This document shows, in pieces, positions 1 to 6,587 of a stretch of DNA of 37,283 nt (positions are counted from its first letter, which is position 1; each line of letters starts with the position of its first letter). The notes beneath the pieces were generated by a model. It made no database searches. It worked only from the letters and a program-made list of their open reading frames with translations, and was not told the DNA's origin. Location of the stretch: IMG/VR virus record IMGVR_UViG_3300042473_000800, positions 1 through 37,283 of that record; one strand, given 5' to 3'. The position numbers and the translations under genes were made by a program. Origin of the DNA: a virus.

Positions 1-127
1 GCTCCAACATCAGCCCGGAATCGATTAGCCACCGGACGAAACCCCGTTGCCTATGCCCATTGCCTATGCTGGATGCGTGGTGGGGCGCGCAAAAATGCAC
101 TTTCCTTGATTCTGCGGGCTTTTTGTT
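1..127. repeat. Terminal direct repeat, left copy
   Basis: These 127 bases are identical to the last 127 bases of the window. The simplest reading is one circular molecule of about 37,156 bp written with an overlap; 127 is also a common assembler k-mer length, so the repeat is probably an assembly overlap and not a biological terminal redundancy. The segment contains two copies of the 9-bp TTGCCTATG motif described under the integrase arm-type sites, so it belongs to the attP region. Confidence 0.95.
47..68 (+). repeat. Left pair of arm-type-like repeats (TTGCCTATG x2)
   Basis: TTGCCTATG occurs at 47-55 and again at 60-68, 13 bp apart. The same two-unit arrangement, with two substitutions over 22 bp, is found at 223-244 on the other side of the tRNA-like core. 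Tyrosine integrases of the lambda type bind short repeated arm sites on both sides of the crossover core, so these are candidate arm sites. That role is inferred from position and repetition. Confidence 0.55.
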
Positions 128-140
128 AACCGATTATTCA

Positions 141-152
141 TTGCAGTTGCAA
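141..152. repeat. Short palindrome beside the att core
   Basis: TTGCA-GT-TGCAA is a perfect 5-bp inverted repeat with a 2-bp centre, about 20 bp to the left of the tRNA-like core. It could be a binding site for integrase, an excisionase or a host bending protein. Nothing beyond symmetry and location supports this. Confidence 0.3.
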
Positions 153-171
153 GGAATCCACCTTTCCAGCC

Positions 172-212
172 AATTAGAAATCCGGTGCTCTATCCTACTG
201 AGCTATGGGCGC
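172..212 (-). other. attP: Probable attP core: 5' half of a tRNA-Arg(UCU) gene
   Basis: Read on the minus strand from 212, the sequence starts GCGCCCATAGCTCAG and continues through a normal D arm to an anticodon loop containing TTTCTAA, which gives anticodon UCU. From memory this closely matches the first half of bacterial tRNA-Arg(UCU). Past the anticodon loop it cannot form the 3' side of the anticodon stem, and no T arm or acceptor strand follows, so it is a half tRNA. Its place directly beside the integrase gene marks it as the attachment core. Most tRNA-targeting phages carry the 3' half, so the 5' half is unusual. Confidence 0.75.
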
Positions 213-222
213 TGGGGTCACT

Positions 223-244
223 TTGCCTATGCCCGTTGACTATG
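223..244 (+). repeat. Right pair of arm-type-like repeats
   Basis: TTGCCTATG at 223-231 and TTGACTATG at 236-244 repeat the 13-bp spacing and orientation of the pair at 47-68. They lie 11 bp to the right of the tRNA-like core. Because they would fall inside the integrase gene if translation began at 205, they favour the later integrase start at 295. Confidence 0.55.
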
Positions 245-267
245 ACCGCTCCCGCGAGCTTGCACAA
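239..267 (-). promoter_or_regulatory. Possible minus-strand promoter facing the tRNA half
   Basis: On the minus strand TTGTGC (complement of 262-267) and CATAGT (complement of 239-244) are separated by 17 bp, with the tRNA 5' end 26 nt further on. If integration joins this 5' half to the host 3' half, the hybrid tRNA needs a promoter from the phage side, and this is the best candidate seen. The match to consensus is only partial. Confidence 0.25.
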
Positions 268-294
268 TCCGGCGTCATCGGTGATGATTCCGGC

Positions 295-1425
295 ATGGGT
301 GACTGGGCAAAGGTCGGGGAGAATCTGGTTCGTCATACGGGCGGCACGATTTACCTGCGGGCGTGGATCGGCGGCAAGGCTATTCGCCGCAGCCTCGGAA
401 CCTCTGATCTGCGGATTGCGAAGCTAGGGAGGGATGCGCTATTGGCCAAGCTGCGGACGGTGGCGGAAAGTGGATCCAAAAATGGCGAGCGACCCCGCAC
501 GCTGGGCGATGCTGTGCGGATTGCCGAGGCGCGCACTTGCCAACCACATTTAAAGCCGCGCTCTCTCGACTACTACCACGAGATCGCCACGACTGCGCGC
601 AAACTCCTGCCCGTCGAGATTCCCGCCGCGGACTGGACGGCGACCCGTGCCGCAAACTGGTGGCGACAGACCGCGCCGGCCATGAGTCCGCAGAGGGCAA
701 ACAACCTGCTGGCGATGGTTCGCACGCTTGGCGAGATCCTTGTCGAGGCCGGCATTGCCGCGTCCGACCCATCGGCCAAGCTCAAGCGGATGCGAATCCG
801 GCAAAAGGCTTTGCAATTACCATCCAGAGATCAGGTCGAGGCGCTAATTGAGCACATCCGATCAACCCGCAAACGTAGCTGCGAAGAGTCTGCCGCCTAC
901 GTTGCCTTTCTGGCCTTCTCGGGATGCCGCCACGGCGAGGCAAAGGCACTCCGCTGGGATGATGTCGGGCCATCATTGCTGCTCGTCACAGGAGGCGAGG
1001 GAGGCACAAAGGGGGGCAGTGTTCGCCGGGTGCCGATTTCCGATCCACTAAGGGCCGCGCTGGATAGCCTGCGGAGCGATCAGAGCGAGGGGCTGGTTTT
1101 CTCCATTGCCTCCCCTCGCCGCGCTCTCGGGTCAGCCTGCGATGCCATCGGGATTCCGCGGCTCCGCATCCATGACCTGCGCCATTTCTTCGCGACGTGG
1201 GCGATTGAGTCCGGCGTTGATATCCCGACCGTTTCCCGCTGGCTGGGCCACAAGGACGGCGGCGCGCTGGCGATGCGCGTCTATGGGCATCTTCGCGATG
1301 AGCATTCGATTGAAAGCGCCAAGAAACTCTCCTCAACCACTAAAACCGATGAACAAACCACCACCACTCCACCCGCAATACCCGCAGCAGGCGCCGCAGA
1401 TCATCTACCAGAAGCCGAAGACTAG
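295..1425 (+). CDS. int: Tyrosine recombinase integrase
   Basis: Site-specific recombinase for integration and excision. With the start at 295 the protein has 376 residues, the usual size of phage integrases. The catalytic set is visible: Arg212 in SGCRHGE, Lys239 in the beta-hairpin region, HDLRH with His293 and Arg296, His319 in WLGHK, and the nucleophile Tyr330 in RVYGH. An AP2-like DNA-binding N-terminus (around residues 12-38) and a core-binding SAM-like domain (about 65-165) come first. The frame is open from an ATG at 205, but that ATG lies inside the tRNA-like core and the extension would cover the arm repeats. Neither start has a clear Shine-Dalgarno. The next gene overlaps its 3' end. 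Confidence 0.93.
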   Translation: MGDWAKVGENLVRHTGGTIYLRAWIGGKAIRRSLGTSDLRIAKLGRDALLAKLRTVAESGSKNGERPRTLGDAVRIAEARTCQPHLKPRSLDYYHEIATTARKLLPVEIPAADWTATRAANWWRQTAPAMSPQRANNLLAMVRTLGEILVEAGIAASDPSAKLKRMRIRQKALQLPSRDQVEALIEHIRSTRKRSCEESAAYVAFLAFSGCRHGEAKALRWDDVGPSLLLVTGGEGGTKGGSVRRVPISDPLRAALDSLRSDQSEGLVFSIASPRRALGSACDAIGIPRLRIHDLRHFFATWAIESGVDIPTVSRWLGHKDGGALAMRVYGHLRDEHSIESAKKLSSTTKTDEQTTTTPPAIPAAGAADHLPEAED

Positions 1426-1783
1426 CCCGGTGACGTGGCTGGTGCTGGGGGTTTTCGTGTTCATGGCGATTTGCGTCATGATGGGCGCGGCCTTAAAGCC
1501 TAGCAAGGCGGGAGAGACGCCGTCCACTGCCTACCAGCGATGCGAGCACGTGATGAGGAAGAACCTCAACGATCCCGAGTCCGCGATTTTCTCCGATAAG
1601 TTTTACCAGCGAAGGAACGATGGGAATTTCGAGGTTGGGGGCGTGGTGCGGGCGCGCAATGGTTTTGGCGGCATGGTGCGCCAGAACTGGACGATGATCA
1701 TCTCCCCCAACTTGGATTTTATTTACTCCAAGGTGGGGAAGACTGAGAGCGGGGTTTACCCGGAGGACTCGGCGCCGCGTTAG
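1349..1783 (+). CDS. Small single-pass membrane protein
   Basis: A 144-residue protein that overlaps the last 77 bp of the integrase gene in another frame. It has a Pro/Gln-rich N-terminus (about 30 residues), one hydrophobic segment at about residues 32-49, and a soluble domain with CEHVMRKNLNDPESAIF. That DP-x-SA-x-F pattern recurs in small secreted or lipoprotein domains of unknown function. The predicted topology puts the domain outside the cytoplasm. Its place next to the integrase suggests a lysogen-expressed membrane function such as superinfection exclusion, which is a guess. It converges on the repressor gene. Confidence 0.6.
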   Translation: MNKPPPLHPQYPQQAPQIIYQKPKTSPVTWLVLGVFVFMAICVMMGAALKPSKAGETPSTAYQRCEHVMRKNLNDPESAIFSDKFYQRRNDGNFEVGGVVRARNGFGGMVRQNWTMIISPNLDFIYSKVGKTESGVYPEDSAPR

Positions 1784-1841
1784 TCGCGCCGAAAGAACCG
1801 ACAGATCCTCACCCGCCAAGGGTGGAAAGGGATTACCCGAT

Positions 1842-2294
1842 CTAGATTCCGACGCACCCCTTCTTGGCCGACGAGGGGGGTTCCGGCACCGTGCGAAGCG
1901 GGTTCATCCGGCTCGCGGCGTCTAAAGACTTTTTCGGCTGCATGGATTCTGCGGACCTCGATTCCAGATAGTCGAGGTAGTCGCGGATTTTTGCCGCAAT
2001 CCATTCCGGCTGTGTCATGCCCGAGCGTTCGGCCAGCGAGCGGATCACCTCCCACTCCGAGGGCGAGAAGGTCAACTCCGAGGATGGCGGGCCGGCGGTG
2101 ACGCGGGGCGGGACGATCCCGAGCAGGTGCCATTCAAGGAGCCTTTGCTCTGCAACGGTGAGCGTGCGCTTGCCGCGCTCGATGTTAGAAACCTTGGGAA
2201 CCGTAAGGCCAAGCAGCGCCGCGATGTCAGCCTGGGTTCTGTGTCCCCTGGCCTCCCGCAGCGTTTCCGAGGTGATCTCTGAGAGTGTCTTCAT
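1842..2294 (-). CDS. XRE-family repressor (CI-like)
   Basis: A 150-residue DNA-binding protein, transcribed leftward against the early plus-strand genes. Residues about 18-50 form a lambda-type helix-turn-helix (TQADIAALLGL followed by VPKVSNIERGKR). A second region around 75-110 (FSPSEWEVIRSLAERSGM) also looks helical and could mediate dimerisation. No Ser-Lys autocleavage domain is visible, so it is unlikely to be a LexA-type cleavable repressor. The divergent gene starts only 93 bp away and the gap carries matched operator-like repeats, which fits a lysogeny switch. Confidence 0.82.
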   Translation of the reverse strand: MKTLSEITSETLREARGHRTQADIAALLGLTVPKVSNIERGKRTLTVAEQRLLEWHLLGIVPPRVTAGPPSSELTFSPSEWEVIRSLAERSGMTQPEWIAAKIRDYLDYLESRSAESMQPKKSLDAASRMNPLRTVPEPPSSAKKGCVGI

Positions 2295-2312
2295 GCCCGA
2301 AATTTAGCGCAT

Positions 2313-2383
2313 TGTTGCGATTTCTCAACTTTTTCGTTGCTCACTTCTGAAAATAGAATATCAATGTTTCTGAAATCGCAACA
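2313..2383. promoter_or_regulatory. Operator-like inverted pair in the repressor/early switch
   Basis: TGTTGCGATTTC at 2313-2324 is repeated as its exact reverse complement at 2372-2383. Each copy also sits in an imperfect dyad bounded by GTTG or GTT and CAAC or AAC (2314-2329 and 2367-2382). The two sites flank the centre of the divergent intergenic region, as expected for binding sites of the neighbouring XRE repressor. A TAGAAT hexamer at 2354-2359 could be a rightward -10, but I see no convincing -35. Confidence 0.6.
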
Positions 2384-2387
2384 CCGC

Positions 2388-2558
2388 ATGACAAAACACC
2401 CAACCGAGCAAACAACCACCGTGGATATGAAGGAACACCTGACAAACGACCAACTCGCTAGATTCACCAGCTTGGCTGCGGAATCTGGAACCACCCCAGA
2501 GGGACTGCTCGTCACCTTGGCCGGCGCAATCATCAAGGACGGAAAGGGGGACGCGTGA
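2388..2558 (+). CDS. Small protein, first gene of the early operon
   Basis: A 56-residue acidic protein that I do not recognise. The start at 2388 places it just past the right operator; an in-frame ATG at 2337 would put the operator inside the gene. The body (DQLARFTSLAAESGTTPEG and following) looks helical. Its stop overlaps the GTG of the next gene, so the two are likely translated together, and the Cro-like position suggests an early regulatory or accessory role. Confidence 0.6.
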   Translation: MTKHPTEQTTTVDMKEHLTNDQLARFTSLAAESGTTPEGLLVTLAGAIIKDGKGDA

Positions 2559-2800
2559 GCACGCTGGAAGTCACTCTCTCCGACGAGACGCTCGAGAGGC
2601 TGGCCGAGAAAATCGCCGCCAAGACCCAGCGCACCATCCGCCGCGAGCCATACACCATCGAACAGGCCGCGAAGGCGCTCGGCGTCTGTGGCGCCACCAT
2701 CCGCCGCCGCGTGCAGGCCGGGATCATCCCGTGCGTTCCCAATATCGGGAAGCGCCTCGTCCCCGCGAGCGCCATTGAGGCAATGCTGGGCAACCAATAA
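2555..2800 (+). CDS. Excisionase/MerR-type helix-turn-helix protein
   Basis: An 81-residue protein starting at a GTG that overlaps the previous stop, with GGAAAGGGGG just upstream as ribosome site. Residues about 33-75 form the HTH_17 pattern YTIEQAAKALGV ... IRRRVQAGIIP ... GKRLVPASAIE, typical of excisionases and small MerR-like proteins. An N-terminal helix (residues 8-25) precedes it. Its place after the repressor switch fits Xis or an early regulator; which of these cannot be told from sequence. Confidence 0.75.
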   Translation: MSTLEVTLSDETLERLAEKIAAKTQRTIRREPYTIEQAAKALGVCGATIRRRVQAGIIPCVPNIGKRLVPASAIEAMLGNQ

Positions 2801-2819
2801 CCCGCACCAAACAACCATC

Positions 2820-3023
2820 ATGAACAACCACCAAGACGACCCAGACAACGAGGCATTCATTGCCGCCGCCATGTGTGCCGTGGTCGCCAGCATCGCAAGC
2901 GCATTCGTGTTTTGCCTGCTGGCTAACGACGAGAGGTTTTTCGCCATCATGATAGCCGCCATCGCATCCTGCCTCTGGGTGATGTGCTGGGCCTACGCAA
3001 CCTCATTTGCTAGCCGCTCATGA
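2820..3023 (+). CDS. Small two-helix membrane protein
   Basis: A 67-residue protein with two hydrophobic stretches, about residues 12-35 (Ala-rich) and 41-61, after a short acidic N-terminus. I do not recognise it. The leader ACCAAACAACCATC before the ATG is A/C-rich and has no Shine-Dalgarno. Its stop overlaps the ATG of the next gene. Confidence 0.55.
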   Translation: MNNHQDDPDNEAFIAAAMCAVVASIASAFVFCLLANDERFFAIMIAAIASCLWVMCWAYATSFASRS

Positions 3024-3370
3024 TCGCAGACGCCGAAACACTGGGCGCAGAGATGGGCGATTGCAATCATCGCGTTGACTCATTCCGAGACGTTAGAGCC
3101 GCCGCAAACGCATTCCTTGAGTGCCGGGGGCTGATCTCTGACTTTGAATCTATCGCCGCCAGGCGGGCCGCGAACGAGGACGAAAAGCGCGCCGGAGCTA
3201 ACGGATATTCCGTCCAAAAGTTTGCCACCGCCGCCGGGAAAAGCTCCCGCTGGATCAGCAAGCAGATTCGCGCCGGCATCATCAAGGCGGATGTCCGCTA
3301 CGGCTCAACATTCATCCCGGCCAGCGAGCTTCCCCGCTACCTCGCCACACTCTCCAAACAAACAAAGTAA
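3020..3370 (+). CDS. Helix-turn-helix protein
   Basis: A 116-residue protein whose C-terminal third repeats the excisionase-like pattern of the gene at 2555: YSVQKFATAAGKSSRWISKQ, then a wing with AGIIKADVRYGSTFIPASEL. The N-terminal 60 residues are helical and unfamiliar. Two adjacent small proteins with the same type of DNA-binding fold suggest an Xis/regulator pair. The start overlaps the preceding stop in ATGA. Confidence 0.6.
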   Translation: MIADAETLGAEMGDCNHRVDSFRDVRAAANAFLECRGLISDFESIAARRAANEDEKRAGANGYSVQKFATAAGKSSRWISKQIRAGIIKADVRYGSTFIPASELPRYLATLSKQTK

Positions 3371-3375
3371 ACCAA

Positions 3376-3693
3376 ATGCAATCCATCAGCATCAACGTCA
3401 CCAAGATCGACAAGACCGCCCTGCATCAGGGGCAGACCGGCAAACACCTCGGCCTGACCCTGTTTGATAACCGGGAAGGGAAAGACCAATACGGCAACGA
3501 CGGGTTCGTCGTCCAGGATCTTGGCAAAGATCGCCGCCTCGCTGGCGAGAAAGGCCCGATCCTCGGCAACTGGAAGCACATTGGCCAGCAAGCGCCAGCA
3601 CCAGCAGCCCGCCCAGCAGCCCGCCCCGCATCGCCGCAGGCCAGCACACAGACCGCTGCGGAGTGGGAAGCGGATGATGATATCCCGTTTTGA
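3376..3693 (+). CDS. Candidate phage single-stranded DNA-binding protein
   Basis: A 105-residue protein with a beta-rich body (residues 1-70), a Pro/Ala-rich linker (71-90) and an acidic tip ending DDDIPF. That tail is the hallmark of bacterial SSB, which uses it to recruit repair and replication partners. The body does not show the ordinary OB-fold SSB sequence, so this looks like a divergent or analogous SSB. It lies directly upstream of the ParB and RecT/RecE-like genes, a suitable place for a ssDNA-binding protein. The function is inferred from tail and context. Confidence 0.65.
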   Translation: MQSISINVTKIDKTALHQGQTGKHLGLTLFDNREGKDQYGNDGFVVQDLGKDRRLAGEKGPILGNWKHIGQQAPAPAARPAARPASPQASTQTAAEWEADDDIPF

Positions 3694-3700
3694 TCATAGC

Positions 3701-3722
3701 GGGGGGAGCGCATCCGACACGC
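3701..3722 (+). repeat. Intergenic GC-rich element, copy 1
   Basis: A run of G followed by AGCGCATCCGACACGC, 27 nt before the ATG of the ParB-like gene. Closely related sequences lie before recT (5346-5367) and before the replication initiator (11841-11864). In this copy T is replaced by G in CATCCGACAC. All three are outside genes and 22-28 nt from the start codon, which suggests a shared mRNA leader or regulator site. Confidence 0.5.
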
Positions 3723-3749
3723 TCAACAATCTAAACCGAACCGAACAAC

Positions 3750-4532
3750 ATGCTAAAAATCGATCCAGAATTTAAGGCGCTCATCCCGCCGCTATCCAAG
3801 GAGGAATACTCGCTTCTTGAGTCCAACATCCTGCGCGATGGATGCCGCGACCCGCTGACCGTATGGGGCGAGACGCTGCTAGACGGCCACAACCGCCATG
3901 AGATTTGCACCAAGCACGGGTTGCCATTCTCGACCTTTGAAATCCAACTTCCTGACCGCGAAGCCGCGATGGACTGGATGGATGCCAACCAGCTTGGCAG
4001 GCGCAACCTGACCCGCGAGGCGCACGACCTGTTGCTTGGGCGGCGGTATAACAGGACTAAGAAGGCGCACGGGGGGCAGTTGCCAACTCAAGGGATAGAT
4101 CAAAATGATCCATCCCTTTCCACCGCCGCCAAGCTCGCCGTCGAACACGGGGTAAGCGAGGCGACGGTGAAGCGCGCCGGCCAGTTTGCCGAAGCGGTCG
4201 AAGCCCAGGGGCTGGAATCGGACGCGATGAGCGGGAAGCTCAAGGGCAAGAAAGCCGAGATCGTCAAGGCGCACCGCATCGCCACCGGGAAAACCAAGGA
4301 TGAGTCGTGTAATGATGATGAGCAAGCGCCAACCGTGGATGATGCGCGCGGAGCCAGCATGGCGCAGTCAGCCCGCCGCCCGCCGATTAAGATAGTCGAA
4401 AGCGAGGGCATGCGAATCTGGCTTCTCGCCAAATCTCATCTCGACCGGATCAACAAGAACGACGAGTTCCGCGAAGACGCGCTTAGAGCCTGCATTGAAT
4501 ATTGCGAAACCAGGATTAGCGCAAAGAAATAA
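3750..4532 (+). CDS. ParB/Spo0J-fold protein
   Basis: A 260-residue protein with a ParB N-terminal nucleotide-binding domain: residues about 5-80 include the signature LLDGHNRHEIC. The middle (about 85-160, with LSTAAKLAVEHGVSEATVKR) is a helix-turn-helix like the KorB/ParB DNA-binding domain. The C-terminus is helical and basic. In phages such proteins act as regulators, nucleases or DNA-binding accessory factors; no parA partner is present, so partitioning is unlikely. The gene has no Shine-Dalgarno and uses the leader CCGAACCGAACAAC. Confidence 0.75.
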   Translation: MLKIDPEFKALIPPLSKEEYSLLESNILRDGCRDPLTVWGETLLDGHNRHEICTKHGLPFSTFEIQLPDREAAMDWMDANQLGRRNLTREAHDLLLGRRYNRTKKAHGGQLPTQGIDQNDPSLSTAAKLAVEHGVSEATVKRAGQFAEAVEAQGLESDAMSGKLKGKKAEIVKAHRIATGKTKDESCNDDEQAPTVDDARGASMAQSARRPPIKIVESEGMRIWLLAKSHLDRINKNDEFREDALRACIEYCETRISAKK

Positions 4533-4562
4533 AAAATCCCTACCGATACACAACCAACCGAA

Positions 4563-5339
4563 ATGAAAACAGCACAAAGCACACTACTTGAAAGCACGGC
4601 GTATTCATCCTTTACATACAATGATGAGCAACGCCCCGTTGACGTAAAGCACGTTAGAGATCTGATGGATAGCATGGGCGCATTTGGATTCCTTCCATCC
4701 AAGCCCGTCCAGGTCTACAAGGACAGAAGCAAGCTCGTCATCATTGACGGCCACCACCGTTACATAGCAGCCAAAAACCTCGGGATACCCGTTGTTTATG
4801 TTGTTGAGCCAAAAGCGAATGGCGAATCAATGTCACGGGTGAATGGACTGCAAAAAACATGGCAGCTTAAAAACTACCTTGCCCAATACGTTAAGCGCGG
4901 AATCCCTGCATACGTCGAACTTGCCGCATACCATAGTCTTGGTTTTTCAATCCAGCAGTCGGCAAAGATGCTCGCCGGCTTGGCTTCAACCGGATACGGC
5001 GGGTCAAGGGTTTCAGCCGCGCTGAGAGATGGCACCTTCAAGGTTGTCACAAGGGAGAAGATAGACATCATCGCTAGGTTTCTCTGTGAAGAGGGTTCAA
5101 GTAATCCGGCTTACCGAACGTCCAATTTCATAACAGCGTTCGAGCTTTGCCTTCGCGTTGAAGACTTCAACCCTGAGCAATTAACAAGGAAGCTATCGCT
5201 CAACCCAAAGACGATTGCAAGAACGGCGACCGTGGATCAGATGCTAGACCAGATTGAAGAAGTCTATAACTACCACCAGCAAATCAAGACGCCGCTCGCG
5301 TTTGAGGCAAAGCAGAAGAAGAAGAACTTGACCAAGTAA
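4563..5339 (+). CDS. Second ParB-like domain protein
   Basis: A 258-residue protein with the ParB-type motif IIDGHHRYIAAKNLGIP at about residues 59-75. The rest is mostly helical and ends in a lysine-rich tail (KQKKKNLTK). It differs greatly from the neighbouring ParB-like protein at 3750. By eye its DNA is lower in G+C than its neighbours, which hints at separate acquisition. It lies between the first ParB-like gene and recT, so a role in DNA processing or its control is likely. Exact function unknown. Confidence 0.65.
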   Translation: MKTAQSTLLESTAYSSFTYNDEQRPVDVKHVRDLMDSMGAFGFLPSKPVQVYKDRSKLVIIDGHHRYIAAKNLGIPVVYVVEPKANGESMSRVNGLQKTWQLKNYLAQYVKRGIPAYVELAAYHSLGFSIQQSAKMLAGLASTGYGGSRVSAALRDGTFKVVTREKIDIIARFLCEEGSSNPAYRTSNFITAFELCLRVEDFNPEQLTRKLSLNPKTIARTATVDQMLDQIEEVYNYHQQIKTPLAFEAKQKKKNLTK

Positions 5340-5345
5340 CCACCA

Positions 5346-5367
5346 CGGGGGCCGCATCCTACACGCA
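5346..5367 (+). repeat. Intergenic GC-rich element, copy 2
   Basis: ACGGGGGCCGCATCCTACACGC lacks only two bases relative to the copy before the replication initiator and lies 22 nt before the recT start. The two-base gap rules out conservation of a shared peptide, so the element acts as DNA or RNA if it has a function. Confidence 0.55.
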
Positions 5368-5389
5368 CCATCTTAACCGAACCAAGCAC

Positions 5390-6133
5390 ATGTCCGAAAC
5401 CCAACTGGTCAAGAAGACCGACATCAAGAGTCTCATTAACTCCGACAGTATGCGCGAGCAATTCGCCCGCGCCCTGCCGAAGCATCTCACCGCCGAGCGG
5501 TTTGCCCGGATCGCCATCACGGCGCTGACCCGCACGCCGAAACTCCAGGAGTGCACGCCTGAAAGCCTCATGCGGTGCTTGCTGGATCTTTCATCGTTCG
5601 GGATCGAGCCAGACGGCCGGCGGGCGCACCTCATTCCATATGGCCGGGAATGCACCCTAATCCTCGACTGGAAGGGCATCGCTGAACTCGTCATGCGCTC
5701 CGGGCTTGTTAGCAACATCCACGCCGACAAGGTTTGCGAGAGCGATGTTTTCGAGACTGACCGGGGGCGCATCGTCAAGCACTCGGTGGACTACCGGGGC
5801 GAGCGTGGCGCGGCCTATGCTTACTACGTCATTGTCACCTTCAAGGACGGCTCGGAGAAGTCCGAGATCATGACGAAGCACGAAGTCGAGGCTATCCGCA
5901 AGCGGAGCAAGGCAGGCACAAGCGGGCCATGGGTAACAGACTTTGACGAGATGGCCAAGAAGACCGTGTTCCGCCGCGCTGCAAAGTGGCTGCCACTCTC
6001 GCCCGAGATCCGCGATGCGTTTGACAAGGACGCGGACGGATTGGCCGAGCTTGGCACGATCCGCAATGTCACGCCGGCAGTGGTGCCGCAGTTCATCCTG
6101 CCTAACGCTAGCGAAGAAGGAGGTGAAGCATGA
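5390..6133 (+). CDS. recT: RecT-family single-strand annealing protein
   Basis: A 247-residue protein with the RecT arrangement: helical N-terminus (about 15-50), then KLQECTPESLMRCLLDLSSF with GIEPDG (about 50-78), the strand region LIPYGRECTLILDWKGIAEL, and the late motif DEMAKKTVFRRAAKWLP (about 184-200). RecT proteins anneal complementary single strands during recombination. A RecE-like exonuclease lies 0.6 kb downstream, completing a RecET-type pair, and the SSB candidate lies upstream. The start follows an A/C-rich leader without Shine-Dalgarno, and the repeated GC-rich element precedes it. Confidence 0.9.
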   Translation: MSETQLVKKTDIKSLINSDSMREQFARALPKHLTAERFARIAITALTRTPKLQECTPESLMRCLLDLSSFGIEPDGRRAHLIPYGRECTLILDWKGIAELVMRSGLVSNIHADKVCESDVFETDRGRIVKHSVDYRGERGAAYAYYVIVTFKDGSEKSEIMTKHEVEAIRKRSKAGTSGPWVTDFDEMAKKTVFRRAAKWLPLSPEIRDAFDKDADGLAELGTIRNVTPAVVPQFILPNASEEGGEA

Positions 6134-6420
6134 ACAAAGACAACGCACATCTTTATCTGCCGCTTGTGCAGGCGCTGGCGGAGGGGAAGACTATTCAGGT
6201 AGCTACCATGCTTGGATGGCTAGATTTAGAGTGTTGCGACTTTTCGCACCCCGTGGAGCTTTGCCGCATCAAGCCGGAGCCGCTGGTGTATTTCGTAAAC
6301 ATATACGCCGACGAATTCCCGTGCATTGCCTATAAAACGAGGTTCGCGGCGACAAGCGGGGCGATTTCAAAGCCTATCCGCATCGTCCGCATGATCGAAG
6401 CGGAAGGGGGTGAAGCGTGA
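6130..6420 (+). CDS. Hypothetical small phage protein
   Basis: A 96-residue protein starting in the ATGA overlap with recT, preceded by GAAGGAGG. It has mixed alpha/beta character with no motif I recognise; three cysteines (residues 35, 36 and 45) do not form a zinc pattern. It is in the same transcript as recT and the exonuclease, so it may be an accessory of that module. Confidence 0.6.
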   Translation: MNKDNAHLYLPLVQALAEGKTIQVATMLGWLDLECCDFSHPVELCRIKPEPLVYFVNIYADEFPCIAYKTRFAATSGAISKPIRIVRMIEAEGGEA

Positions 6421-6584
6421 TCCTTGCCGCAACGCTCATCCTCGGCCTGGCGCTTCTCTCTGCGCAGGTCATCGCCGAGTGGTGCCGGATCATCTCCGCC
6501 GACGTTGCCAAGCTGCGCTGGGGGCATGTCAAGCCGCTGGAATTTAGACCGCATCCACGCTTTCGACTCATTCACCGCGCTTAA
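6417..6584 (+). CDS. Small membrane-anchored protein
   Basis: A 55-residue reading frame beginning with a GTG that overlaps the previous stop (GTGA), with GGAAGGGGGTG upstream. Residues 1-20 (MILAATLILGLALLSAQVIA) form one hydrophobic helix, followed by a basic tail ending RPHPRFRLIHRA. It is supported by the start-stop overlap and the good ribosome site. Function unknown; a short inner-membrane protein is the only inference. Confidence 0.45.
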   Translation: MILAATLILGLALLSAQVIAEWCRIISADVAKLRWGHVKPLEFRPHPRFRLIHRA

Positions 6585-6587
6585 CTT

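Noticed and set aside
205-294. N-terminal extension of the integrase
   Set aside because: The frame is open, but the extension covers the att core and arm repeats and has no integrase-like sequence, so 295 is preferred; it cannot be excluded.
185-427. An 80-codon open frame starting MLYPTELWA
   Set aside because: Its beginning is the antisense of the tRNA-like core and the rest is an alternative frame of the integrase gene.
1800-1830. CACCC/GGGTG hairpin between converging genes as a terminator
   Set aside because: The stem is only 5 bp and no T tract follows on either strand.
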